Source of the DNA: Streptomyces sp. MST-110588
GTDB lineage: Bacteria > Actinomycetota > Actinomycetes > Streptomycetales > Streptomycetaceae
Assembly (NCBI RefSeq): GCF_022695595.1
Contig: NZ_CP074380.1
Coordinates: forward strand, 310,001 to 374,000
Direction: 5' to 3'
DNA: 64,000 nt
A program made the position numbers and the translations under genes. The notes below the pieces were generated by a model. The model had not been told where the DNA came from, searched no databases, and was given only the letters and a program-made list of their open reading frames with translations. Positions 1 through 8,264 of the stretch are shown piece after piece. How positions within the stretch are numbered: position 1 is the stretch's first letter; each line of letters opens with the position of its first letter.

Positions 1-1147
1 CCGGACATCCGTACAATCGAGGTGCCGGAAGCCGAACTGGACGAAGCACTGGCGGCCGGCCTCTCACAGGGCTTCGACCTGGCGACCGAACTCCCCCTGC
101 GGGTACGGCTGTTCCGCTTCGGGCCCGACCGGCACGTCCTGCAGTTCGTCCTCCACCACATCGCCTTCGACGGACATTCCCTCGCTCCGCTGCGCCAGGA
201 CCTGCGCACCGCCTACCTGGCACGGGCCGCGGGCGAACGGCCCCGCTGGCCCGCCCCGGCGGTCCAGTACGCCGACTACACACTGTGGATGCGCGACCGC
301 CTGGGCGCGCAGGACGACCCGGACAGCCGGGCGGCCGGGCACGCCCGCTACTGGCAGGAGGCACTCGCCGGCCTGCCGCAGGACCCGGCGCTGCCACGGG
401 ACCCGGAACTGCCGGACGACGGCGCCCCCCCCGGCCCTCGACCCCACCCCGGCCCTCGCTGCCGACCGCGGACCGGCGGACACCCTGTCCGTCGTCCTGG
501 ACCCGGACACCCACGCCAGGGTCGCGGCGAGCGCGCGGGAGTGCGCCGCGAGCACGTACATGGTGGTGCACGCCGCCCTCGCAGCCGCGCTCGGCGACGC
601 GGGAGCGGGCCGTGACCTGCCCATCGGCCTGCCCCTGAGCGGTCGCGACGAAGCGGCGCTGGACGGTCTCATCGGCTGCGTGGTCAACATGGTGGTGCTG
701 CGCACCGACACCTCGGGCGAACCCACCTACCGCGAACTGATCGGCCGGGTACGCGACCGTCTCCTGGCCGCCCACGACCACCAGGACTTCCCCTTCGACC
801 GGGTGGTGGAGCTGCTCAACCCGCCCCGCTCCTCCCGGCGGCACCCGGTCTTCCAGACCGCCGTGACGTATCTCCACCTGGACCCGGCCGCCGGCGAGGA
901 GACCTGGCCGGACGGTCCGAGCGTCCGTATCCGCCCGATGCCTCTGGCCCACACCGAACTGGACCTCCTCTTCCAGTTCCGTGAGCTGCGCGACCCCGGC
1001 AACGGCCCGGGCGGCATCGAAGGAGAACTGCTCTACTCCTCATCCCTCGTCACCAAGGAGACCGCAACCCACATCGTCGACTCCTTCAAGGCCCGGCTGT
1101 CCGCCTTGTGCACCGACCTCGACGCCCGCGTCGACGTACGCAGGTGA
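1..1147 (+). CDS. NRPS, C-terminal condensation domain (5' end outside window, one frameshift)
   Basis: This is the 3' end of a nonribosomal peptide synthetase; the gene enters from the left edge. A condensation domain is visible from before its catalytic histidine motif HHIAFDG (bases 154-174), through the C4-like YADYTLW, the C5-like IGCVVNMVVLR and the HQDFPFDRVVELL region, to its natural end, where the gene stops. There is no A, T or TE domain after it, so it is a terminal C domain. Such domains can release a chain by amide or ester formation with a free amine or alcohol, or accept from a separate protein. The frame shifts by one extra base at a run of eight C (425-432): frame 1 upstream, frame 2 downstream, with continuous homology across. 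A downstream intermolecular partner could be the C-A-T-TE NRPS near 26.5-30.6 kb. Confidence 0.85.
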   Translation, partial: RTSVQSRCRKPNWTKHWRPASHRASTWRPNSPCGYGCSASGPTGTSCSSSSTTSPSTDIPSLRCARTCAPPTWHGPRANGPAGPPRRSSTPTTHCGCATAWARRTTRTAGRPGTPATGRRHSPACRRTRRCHGTRNCRTTAPPPALDPTPALAADRGPADTLSVVLDPDTHARVAASARECAASTYMVVHAALAAALGDAGAGRDLPIGLPLSGRDEAALDGLIGCVVNMVVLRTDTSGEPTYRELIGRVRDRLLAAHDHQDFPFDRVVELLNPPRSSRRHPVFQTAVTYLHLDPAAGEETWPDGPSVRIRPMPLAHTELDLLFQFRELRDPGNGPGGIEGELLYSSSLVTKETATHIVDSFKARLSALCTDLDARVDVRR

Positions 1148-1185
1148 CGGGTGGCCGCCCCGTGACAGCCGTGCCGTCACCCCGG

Positions 1186-2755
1186 TCAGCCGTCCTCCCG
1201 CGCCGCCCGTACGGCGCGGGTGCGCAGGACGAGAACCCCGGCACCAGCACGCCCAGCAGCCCCAGCCCGGCACAGCCCGCCACCACCTTCGCCAGTGACA
1301 GCCACGGCAGCACGTCCCACAGGCTGCCGGGGTACCCGCCACCGGCCGGCGCCGACAGCCGCCCGGCCAGCCCGGTGAGACAGCCGGCGGCCACGGCGCC
1401 GGCCAGGACCAGCCCGACGAGCACCACGGTCAGCGACTCCCAGCCGAGCATCCGCAGCAGTTGCCCGCGGGTGGCGCCCGCCAGCCGGAGGGCCGCGAAC
1501 TCCGGTCGTCGCCGGCGCGTGGCGACGACCACGGTGTTGAGGATCCCGGCGCCCGAGAAGAGGGCCAGCGGCACCATCAGGACCCGCATGCCGACCGCGT
1601 TGCGCTCCCGTTGCTTCACGGGGTCGGCAGCACGCCGCGCCCCGGGCGGCGGAGCGCCGGCACCCGTCCGCGCCGGGCCGTACGCGGAGACTTGACCGTA
1701 CGCGGACGTATGGGCGTACACCGGCACCCGGCCGTACGCGGACACATGACCGCGCGCAGACGTCCGGCCGTGCGCGGGCGCGTCAGCCGCCGTCCGCGCG
1801 ACCGCCTGCGAGGCCGCGTGCGAGACCGCCTGCGAGGCCGCGTTGCCGCACAGCAGCAGCGCGCTCACGCCCGCCGCGAACAGGACCGGACCCGCCATGG
1901 CCGCGACCCGCCGTACGGCGCCGGCACCGTTCGCGGCGGCGAGGCCGCCCGAGCAGCGGGACAGCAGCCGGCCCGGCAGCGCGCACACCGCGCCCAACGG
2001 CCGCACGAGCGCCGGGGAGAGCAGCCAGATGCCGGCCAGGAGCAACAGCCCCAGCGCCAGAGCACCGTTCACGGCGGCTGCGGGGCCGCTCCGGTGCCCG
2101 TACCGGCTCCAGGCGGCCCAGCCGAGGGCGAGCGTCACCGCCCCGCCACCGCGCGCCCCGGCGGCAGCGCGCGGCGCTCCACCGTGGCCTCCCGCAGGGC
2201 GGCGACGGCCGGTACCCGCAGCGGTCCGCGCACCGCCGCCAGCGCGGCCGGCACCGAGACGGCCACCACACACCCCGCCCCCAGTACGAAGCCGAGCGGG
2301 GAGAAGCCCGCCGTGGGCCCGTACGGCAGCACCTCGTTGCGGATCAGCCACCCGAGGACCGGTCCCGCCACGGCGCTTCCGGCCGCGGCCCCCACCAGGC
2401 CGCCCAGCGCACCGGCCACCGCGGCCCCGGTGACGAGCCGGGTGCGTATCTGCCCGGGTGTCGCCCCGATCAGACGCAGCGTCCCGATCTCCCGGCGGCG
2501 CTGCTGCACCACCAGGGACAGGGTGTTGGCGACCAGCAGCAGCGTCGCCAGGCCGGAGGTGCCGCCGACCAGGCCGAGCAGCGCCTGCACCGTCTTCTCC
2601 GGCCCGTGCCCCGGCCCGGCCCGGTGGACCCGGTCCAAGACCGTGATCAGTACGGTGAGCAGGGCCGCCCCCATGGCGGTGGCCACCGACGCGCCACCGT
2701 ACCGGCCGGCCCGCGCACGGATACCGCGCGTCGGCGTACTCGATCGGACGGTCAC
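1186..2755 (-). CDS. FtsX/MacB-type ABC transporter permease (two frameshifts)
   Basis: Membrane component of an ABC transporter with two FtsX-like domains. The first carries the typical QQRRREIGTLRLIGATPGQI loop after the first membrane segment. The second repeats it as RRRRPEFAALRLAGATRGQL, followed by hydrophobic segments. GTG start at 2755 overlaps the ATPase stop (GTGA), so the two are translationally coupled. Two single-base deletions interrupt it, near 2150 and near 1240. Restoring both gives 1572 nt, 523 aa, with a natural C-terminus ending at a stop at 1186-1188. Between the two FtsX domains lies a low-complexity stretch of six hexapeptides (bases 1678-1785), probably in an extracytoplasmic loop. 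Together with the ATPase and the divergent two-component system it looks like an export, self-resistance or stress-sensing module of the cluster. Confidence 0.85.
1678..1785 (-). repeat. Six 18-bp tandem repeats inside the permease gene
   Basis: Six consecutive 18-bp units run from 1678 to 1785; the plus-strand units begin at 1678, 1696, 1714, 1732, 1750 and 1768, and the first is CCGTACGCGGAGACTTGA. Because 18 is a multiple of three they are read in frame as a hexapeptide repeat (ARGHVS, AYGRVP, VYAHTS, AYGQVS and similar) in the permease. The unit is degenerate, so the array is not a recent perfect duplication. Confidence 0.8.
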
Positions 2756-3617
2756 GACGTCACCCCCGCCGTGCAGGCCGCGATCCGCTCCGCCGAGACC
2801 TCGCGCCCGGTCAGCCGGTCCGCCAACCGCCCGTCGGCGAGCACCAGCACGTCATCGGCCCACCGCGCCGCGTGCGGATCGTGCGTCACCATCACCACCG
2901 TCGTCCCCAGTTCGTCCACGGCGCCACGCAGCAGGGCCAGTACGTTCTGGCCACCGGCCCGGTCCAGCGCGCCGGTCGGCTCGTCGGCGAAGACCACATC
3001 GGGCCCGGTGATCAGCGCGCGGGCCAGCGCGACCCGCTGCCGCTGGCCGCCCGACAGCTCGGCCGGCCGGTGGCCGCGCCGGTCCGAGAGCCCGACCCGG
3101 TCCAGCAGGCGCGTCAGCCGGCGGGCGTCGGGCCGGCGCCCGGCGAGCCGTAGCGGAAGGGTCACGTTGGCGGTGACGGTCAGGGCGGGCAGGAGGTGGA
3201 AGTCCTGGAAGACGAATCCGACGTGGTCCCGCCGCAGCAGGGTCAACTGCCGCTCGGACAGGCCGGCCAGCGCATGGCCGGCCAGCTCCACACTCCCCGG
3301 GTGGGCCGTTCCAGGCCGGCCGCGCAGTGCATCAAAGTCGACTTTCCGGAGCCCGAAGGCCCGGTGACGGCGGTGAAGGTGCCGCGGCGGAAATCATGGC
3401 TGATCTCGTGGAGGGCGACGACCGCGCCCGGCCCTCTGCCGTGCACCTTGCCCACCGAGCGCAGCCGTACGGCATGGCCGCCGTCCCCCGGTCCGGTTCC
3501 GGGACCGGCCCCGGAACCGGGACCGGGCACGGGTGCGGACGCGGACGCGGACCCTCGCCCGTATCCCGAGTCGTCATGAGGCCGTTGCGGGCGTATCGAT
3601 GTCATGGCCCAAGTCAA
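2752..3617 (-). CDS. ABC transporter ATP-binding protein (one frameshift)
   Basis: ATPase of the FtsX-type (MacB/LolD-like) exporter. Walker A reads GPSGSGKST, the Q-loop is in FVFQDFHLLPALTV, the signature is LSGGQRQRVALARAL, Walker B is VVFADEPTGALD, and the switch histidine is in MVTHD. The frame is broken near 3296, where a run of four G (minus strand) needs a fifth. Restored length is 867 nt, 288 aa. The first ~45 residues from the ATG at 3617 are a Pro/Gly/Ser/Ala-rich low-complexity tract (about 3480-3560) with no ATPase character, so the true start could be later. Its stop overlaps the permease start. The gene is divergent from the histidine kinase, with a perfect palindrome between them. 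Confidence 0.88.
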
Positions 3618-3705
3618 CGGCGCGCACCGCCCGCCGTCGGTGGAGCGCGGTGGAGACCCGGGGTAGACCTGGGTCTACTCTTGATCAGCCGTACGGAAGC
3701 GCCGG
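3618..3705. promoter_or_regulatory. Divergent promoter with palindrome GTAGACC-TG-GGTCTAC
   Basis: An 88-bp region separates the transporter from the two-component system. It holds a perfect 16-bp inverted repeat at 3663-3678 (GTAGACCTGGGTCTAC) about 27 bp before the kinase start. This position suits a binding site for the response regulator encoded at 5090-5734, controlling both directions. The repeat is seen directly; its regulator is inferred. Confidence 0.55.
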
Positions 3706-5102
3706 GTGTCCGGACCGGAACGGACGTCGGGGACCGGGACGAGGACGCAGGTGGGGGGACGGGTGCCAGGGCGCGCGCCGGCGAGGGCCGTACGGGAGCG
3801 GGCGGCGGCGACGGCCGTACGGGCCCGGCGGCGGGCCGCGACAGCAGTCGCACGAGTACGGGGCCCGGCCGCGCGGCTGGGACGCTCGGCCGGATATCTG
3901 GCCGGCGGCTTCCCCATCGGCCAGGTCTGGCTGATCGTCGCCGCGCTCGCCGCCACGGTGGGACTGGCGACCGCCCTGCTGCTCGTCGGCCTCCCCCTGC
4001 TCGCCCTGGCAGCCCTGTCGGGGATCGCGGTGGGCGCGGTCGAGCGGGCCCGCCTGCGGTGGTTCACCGGTACGCCCGTCCCCTCACCGCACACACCGGT
4101 GACCGGCGGGCCGTTCGCCTGGGCCCGGCGCCGGCTGACCGAGCCGGCGACGTGGTGGGAACTGGCCTACGCCGTGTTCCACTGTCTGCTGTCCTTCGCC
4201 GACTTCGTCCTGGTCATCGGCGGGCTGTCGCTGTCCGCCGCGCTGCTCGCCGCCCCGTACTGCGCCGCCTGGCCCCGGACGGCGAACTGCGCACCGCGGT
4301 CTTCCGTGCCACCTCGGACGTACAAGCCGTGGCACTGACGCTCTGTGGTGCCGTCCTGCTGGCCCTGTTCTCCTGGGTGCTCACCCGGTATGCCGCGGCC
4401 CGCGCCCGACTGGCCGCGAGTGTGCTGACCCGGGGTCGCGCCGAGGACGGGGACGGTGGCGGGCCGGACCGGCGCATCGGGCAGTTGGTGCGGTCGCGGG
4501 CCCGCATCCTGGGCGCGTACGACGCCGAACGGCGCCGTATCGAACGCGATCTGCACGACGGGGCGCAGCAGCGGCTCACCGGCCTCATCATGACGCTGGG
4601 CCTGGCCCGCCTGGAACTGCCGGACGCCCCGCCGGCGGCGCGCGAACTGCTGGAAACGGCGTACCGGGAGGCCCGTACCACCCTGACCGAACTGCGTGAC
4701 CTGGTGCACGGCATCTACCCGTCGGTGCTCACCGACCGGGGCCTGCCCGCGGCGCTCACGCGCCTGGCGGAGGACTCCGCCGTACCGGTGGAGCTGGACG
4801 TGGACCTGCCCGAGCGGCCCTCGGAGGCGGTGGAGGCCGCGACATACTTCGTGGCCTGCGAGGCGCTGGCCAACGTCGCCAAGCACAGCGGCGCGGCCAC
4901 GGCCCGGCTGTCGCTGCGGCGGCGGGGTGCGCGGCTGGTGCTGGAGGTGTACGACGACGGGGTGGGCGGCGCCGACGCCGAGTCGGGCAGCGGGCTGCTG
5001 GGGCTGGCCGACCGGGTCGCCGCTTTCGAGGGCACCGTTCATCTGTCGAGCCCGGCCGGCGGGCCGACCCTGTTGCATGTGGAGATTCCATGCGAATCGT
5101 GA
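3706..5102 (+). CDS. NarL-family sensor histidine kinase (one frameshift)
   Basis: Membrane sensor kinase of the class paired with LuxR-type regulators. The N-terminal ~200 residues contain hydrophobic segments (WLIVAALAATVGLATALLL, LSFADFVLVIGGLSLSAALL, ALTLCGAVLLALFSWVL) resembling the actinobacterial sensor domain found in such kinases. The dimerisation/phosphoacceptor helix reads RRRIERDLHDGAQQRL, with His at about residue 284. The ATPase domain has an N-box (ALANVAKHSGA), a G1 box (DDGVGG) and a G2-like GSGLLGLADRV. One base is missing near 4240-4255, within the third membrane region; the restored ORF is 1398 nt, 465 aa. GTG start at 3706. It overlaps the response regulator by 13 bp, so the two are coupled. 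Confidence 0.88.
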
Positions 5103-5734
5103 TCGCGGAGGATTCCGCCCTGTTGCGCGAGGGCCTCGTGCAGATCCTGGAGAAGTTCGGCCACCAGGTGAGCGCGGCGGTCGACAACGGGCCCTCGCTC
5201 CTGGCCGCGGTGCGCGAGCACCGCCCCGGCATCGCGGTGGTCGACGTCCGGCTGCCGCCCGGCTTCCGGGACGAGGGGCTGCGCGCCGCACTCGCCCTGC
5301 GCGCGGAGTTCCCGGACCTGGCGGTGCTGGTGCTCTCGCAGTATCTGGAGGCGGACTACGCCGCGGAGCTGCTGGAGTGCGGCAGCGCGGGGGTCGGCTA
5401 TCTGCTCAAGGACCGGGTGGGCGATGTGCTGGAGTTCCTCGACGCGGTACGGCGGGTGGCCGGCGGGGAGACCGTCATCGACCCGGAGATCGTACGGAAA
5501 CTGCTGCGCAGCCGCCGCGGGCGGTCCCGCGTTCAGGAACTGACGCCCCGTGAGACGGAGGTGCTGGAGCTGATGGCGGAGGGGCGCTCCAACTCCGCCA
5601 TCGCCGGCACGCTGGTGGTCAGCCAGGCAGCGGTGGCCAAGCACATCGGCAACATCTTCGACAAGCTGGGCCTGCACACCCGCGACACCGACCACCGCCG
5701 GGTCCTGGCCGTCCTGGCCTACCTCCGCCGCTGA
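5090..5734 (+). CDS. LuxR/NarL-family response regulator
   Basis: Receiver domain at residues 1-120 with acidic pocket (IAEDS), phosphoacceptor Asp at about residue 52 (AVVDVRLPP), the conserved Ser (VLSQY) and Lys (LLKDRVGD). The C-terminal HTH begins LTPRETEVLELMAEG and contains AVAKHIGNIFDKLGL, the DNA-recognition part. Its 214 aa is usual for the family. Start codon overlaps the upstream kinase, its obvious partner. Likely target is the divergent promoter at 3618-3705, which holds a 16-bp palindrome, and therefore the ABC exporter. Confidence 0.93.
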   Translation: MRIVIAEDSALLREGLVQILEKFGHQVSAAVDNGPSLLAAVREHRPGIAVVDVRLPPGFRDEGLRAALALRAEFPDLAVLVLSQYLEADYAAELLECGSAGVGYLLKDRVGDVLEFLDAVRRVAGGETVIDPEIVRKLLRSRRGRSRVQELTPRETEVLELMAEGRSNSAIAGTLVVSQAAVAKHIGNIFDKLGLHTRDTDHRRVLAVLAYLRR

Positions 5735-5872
5735 CAGCCCGTGTTCCCCCACCTCTTCGGCGCCTTCGGCATCTTCCGCGTCTTCGGCATCGATCCCCTC
5801 CTGGTCGGACGTCAAAGGGACGCCCGGGCCCGAAAACAGGAGGCGGAAGCCGGAACCGACTTGGCAGGATGA

Positions 5873-5904
5873 CCGCACTTCCGCACTTCCGCACTTCCGC
5901 GCTT
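5873..5904. repeat. Four 8-bp tandem repeats upstream of ridA-like gene
   Basis: CCGCACTT is repeated exactly three times (5873-5896), followed by a fourth copy with one change (CCGCGCTT, 5897-5904). It sits about 30 bp before the RidA start, in the 201-bp gap after the response regulator. No hairpin is formed. Function unknown. Confidence 0.75.
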
Positions 5905-5935
5905 CCACGCCCGACGCGAAAGGACCCGAGCGACC

Positions 5936-6382
5936 GTGACTCGTGCCGTCACCCTGATCCGCTCCGACTCCCTGTCCGACATCGCCGAGTACGCCTACGC
6001 GGCCACGGCACCCGCCGACTCACGGCTCATCTTCCTCGCCGGGGCCTGCCCGCTGAACAAGGACGGTTCCACGGCCGCGGTCGGTGACTACGCGGGCCAG
6101 GCGGCGAAAGCCGTCGACAACATGCGCACCGCGCTCGCCGCCTCGGGCGCCTCGCTGGAAGACGTCATCAGCACCCGGGTCCTCGTCGCGTCCACGTGCC
6201 GGACGGACCTGGTGACCGCCTGGCAGGTGGTCCGCGACGCCTTCGGCGACCACGACGTCCCCAGCACCTTGATGGGCGTCACCGTCCTCGGCTACGCCGA
6301 CCAGCTCGTCGAGATCGAGGCCGTCGCCGCCGTCCTCGATTCTCAGGCGCCCGGAACGAGGCACAGCCGACTCGGCGCGTGA
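5936..6382 (+). CDS. RidA family protein (reactive enamine/imine deaminase-like)
   Basis: A 148-aa YjgF/YER057c/UK114 (RidA) family member. The region FLAGACPLNKDGSTAAVGDYAGQ followed by KAVDNMRTALAASGASLEDVISTRVLV matches the family's core fold and its trimer interface. The usual catalytic arginine region is represented by VLVASTCRTDLV. RidA enzymes hydrolyse reactive 2-aminoacrylate and other enamines/imines made by PLP enzymes. In a cluster with a class III aminotransferase it could detoxify or process an imine intermediate, but this is inference; many RidA paralogues have other roles. GTG start at 5936. Separated by 201 bp from the regulator gene, so probably its own transcript. Confidence 0.85.
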   Translation: MTRAVTLIRSDSLSDIAEYAYAATAPADSRLIFLAGACPLNKDGSTAAVGDYAGQAAKAVDNMRTALAASGASLEDVISTRVLVASTCRTDLVTAWQVVRDAFGDHDVPSTLMGVTVLGYADQLVEIEAVAAVLDSQAPGTRHSRLGA

Positions 6383-6435
6383 GAGCACAGTGGCCGACGG
6401 AACCCGAGTCTTCGTAGGGGCCGGCCACAGGGGAC

Positions 6436-6633
6436 TCACTGGTGTCCCTCCGGGTGGCGTCGCATGTAGACGTTGCAGTCGCTGACGGTGGTCATGTCAC
6501 CTACCGCGCGGGCCCGGTCGCGCACCTTGTCCAGTTCGGCGCACCCCGCACAGCCTTCGACCGGTGTCGGCTCCACGTCCAGGCGCAGCGGGAGATCGAC
6601 CGGCGGGGTCGAGTATCTGATCGGTTCCGTCAC
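6436..6633 (-). CDS. Small conserved Streptomyces hypothetical protein (65 aa)
   Basis: A 65-aa protein with a CAGCAEL pair of cysteines near the middle, followed by a charged DKVRDRARAVGD segment and a C-terminal NVYMRRHPEGH. This type of small protein is common in Streptomyces beside GntR-family regulators; the function is not known to me. GTG start at 6633, divergent from the GntR gene, sharing the 155-bp region between them. The two cysteines could bind a metal or form a disulfide, but one pair alone does not settle this. Confidence 0.6.
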   Translation of the reverse strand: MTEPIRYSTPPVDLPLRLDVEPTPVEGCAGCAELDKVRDRARAVGDMTTVSDCNVYMRRHPEGHQ

Positions 6634-6788
6634 TGCTCATCGCCACCTTCGAACGACACATGGCCGACCCCTTGACAGGCCGGTGCTCCAGTTCAGTATT
6701 CGAGTGGCCGAAGCGCTACCGCTACGGTTCGCAGTGCACTAGCGTACTCTCGGTGACGGGTCGTCAACTCTATGGAAGGGCAGGCCCC
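6634..6788. promoter_or_regulatory. Divergent promoter of GntR gene and small ORF, with imperfect palindrome
   Basis: The gap contains AGTGCACTAGCGTACT at 6733-6748, an imperfect inverted repeat centred on CTAG, about 40 bp before the GntR start. GntR regulators commonly bind such sites in their own promoter. A ribosome site GGAAGGG lies a few bases before ATG 6789. The site assignment is tentative. Confidence 0.35.
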
Positions 6789-7510
6789 ATGCCCAGCCCC
6801 AAGACGTTCACGAAGGTCGCGGATCACTTCCGCGAGCGCATTCTGTCGGGGGAGCTGGCACCCGGCACCAAGCTGCCGACCAACCGGGAGATCGCCGGCC
6901 AGTGGCAGGTGGCAGCCGCCACCGTTTCGCGGGCCTTGCAGGCTCTCCAGGTGGAGAACTTCATCCGTACCACCCGCGCGGCACCTACGTCGCCGACGAT
7001 CCTCGCTGGACCCTGTCGGCGCGGGACCGGCTGGCCAGGGTTCAGCGGGTGAAGTCGTTCCTGGCGGAGGGGGAGACGAGCCGGGTGACGGCGGCCGAGC
7101 TGATCGTGCCGCCGCTGTACGTGGCGGAGATCTTCGATCTGGCGGCCGGGGATCAGGTGGTGCGGCGCGAGTGGCTGGCCGGGCGGGGCAGGACCAGGAC
7201 GGTGTTCGCGGTGACCTGGTATCCGGCTCCGTTCGCCGCGCTGGTTCCGGATCTGCTGAACACCGCTCCGGGTCGCAATCACGGACTTTCGGCCCGGGTT
7301 CTGGAGGCGACCGGCCGCACGGTCACCCACGCCCGTGACGACCTGCACGCGCGCCCCGCCGACGCCCGCGAGGCCGGTGCCCTCGCGCTGCCGGTCGGCT
7401 CGCCGGTGCTGGCCGGTGCCCACAGGTGGTCGGATGCGGAGGGGGTCATCGAGTACGGGGAGTGGTGTCTGCCGCCCCGGTTCACGATCGGGTACGAGTA
7501 CCAGCCCTGA
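6789..7510 (+). CDS. GntR-family transcriptional regulator with UTRA-like domain (one frameshift)
   Basis: The N-terminal winged helix is clear: FTKVADHFRERILSGELAPGTKLPTNREIAGQW then VSRALQALQVENFI. The C-terminal ~150 residues (RVTAAELIVPPLYVAEIFDL onward, with VVRREWL and a PPRFTIGYEYQP end) fit a UTRA-type ligand-binding domain. One base is missing near 6975-6985, between helix-turn-helix and the RGTYVADDP wing; the restored ORF is 723 nt, 240 aa. Start ATG 6789 has GGAAGGG upstream. It precedes the molybdenum hydroxylase genes by 172 bp and may regulate them or the small divergent gene. Confidence 0.85.
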
Positions 7511-7682
7511 CGGGCGGCGGCCCGGGGTGGGCTCCGTGGGAGCGGTGGGAGGCCCGCGTCGGGTGGTGGGGCCGTACCGGTGGGTTTGCCGGCGGCAGGT
7601 TTAGTGGTGGCCGTCCCAGGTTAGCCCGAAGGGCTGTGCCGCGGTATGCCGCGGTCCCGGCCCACCGGAAGGAACCGGCGAC

Positions 7683-8264
7683 GTGAATACGAGTACCGCG
7701 CTGTCCCTGCGGATCAACGGCGAGCTGTTCTCCGCCGTCCTCGACCACCGCACCACGCTGCTGGACCTGCTGCGCGAGCACGCCGGGCTGACCGGCGCCA
7801 AGAAGGGGTGCGACCACGGGCAGTGCGGGGCCTGCACCGTCCTGCTGGACGACCGGCGGAGGGGAGAAACAGCAGGGGAAGGCGGGAGGCACGGGGACGG
7901 TGGTCAGGCGGGGGCGCCGCGCCGGGTCAATTCGTGTCTGGTGCTGGCGGTGTCGGTCGCCGGGGCGCGCGTCACCACCGTCGAGGGACTGGCGGACGGC
8001 GACCGGCCGCACCCGCTCCAGCAGGCGTTCGTCGACCACGACGCCTTCCAGTGCGGCTTTTGCACGCCCGGCCAGCTCTGCTCCGGTGTGGCGGTGATCG
8101 CCGAGGCACGGGCGGGGCGGCCCAGTGCCGCATCCCCGCCGGGGGTGCCGGACGGTCCGGTGGAGCTGACCGCGGCGGAGGTACGGGAGCGGATGAGCGG
8201 CAACCTGTGCCGCTGCGGAGCGTACGCGCACATCGTCGACGCCGTACAGGAGGTGGCGCGATGA
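7683..8264 (+). CDS. Molybdenum hydroxylase [2Fe-2S] subunit
   Basis: Small iron-sulfur subunit of a xanthine-dehydrogenase/aldehyde-oxidoreductase-type enzyme. The plant-ferredoxin cluster motif is GCDHGQCGACTVLLD, and the second cluster lies in FQCGFCTPGQL and GNLCRCGAY. All eight cysteines expected for the two [2Fe-2S] centres appear. Between the two parts is an insertion of about 25 residues rich in Gly/Arg/Ala (GETAGEGGRHGDGGQAGAP), not typical of the family and perhaps a repeat expansion. GTG start at 7683. The stop overlaps the next gene's ATG (ATGA), so the three subunits are one operon. Order small-medium-large and subunit features match the periplasmic PaoABC type, but I see no Tat signal here. 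Confidence 0.9.
   Translation: MNTSTALSLRINGELFSAVLDHRTTLLDLLREHAGLTGAKKGCDHGQCGACTVLLDDRRRGETAGEGGRHGDGGQAGAPRRVNSCLVLAVSVAGARVTTVEGLADGDRPHPLQQAFVDHDAFQCGFCTPGQLCSGVAVIAEARAGRPSAASPPGVPDGPVELTAAEVRERMSGNLCRCGAYAHIVDAVQEVAR

Noticed and set aside
64..726. Antisense frame opposite the NRPS condensation domain
   Set aside because: It mirrors the coding strand's codon bias and has no recognisable protein features; many such mirror frames occur in this window.
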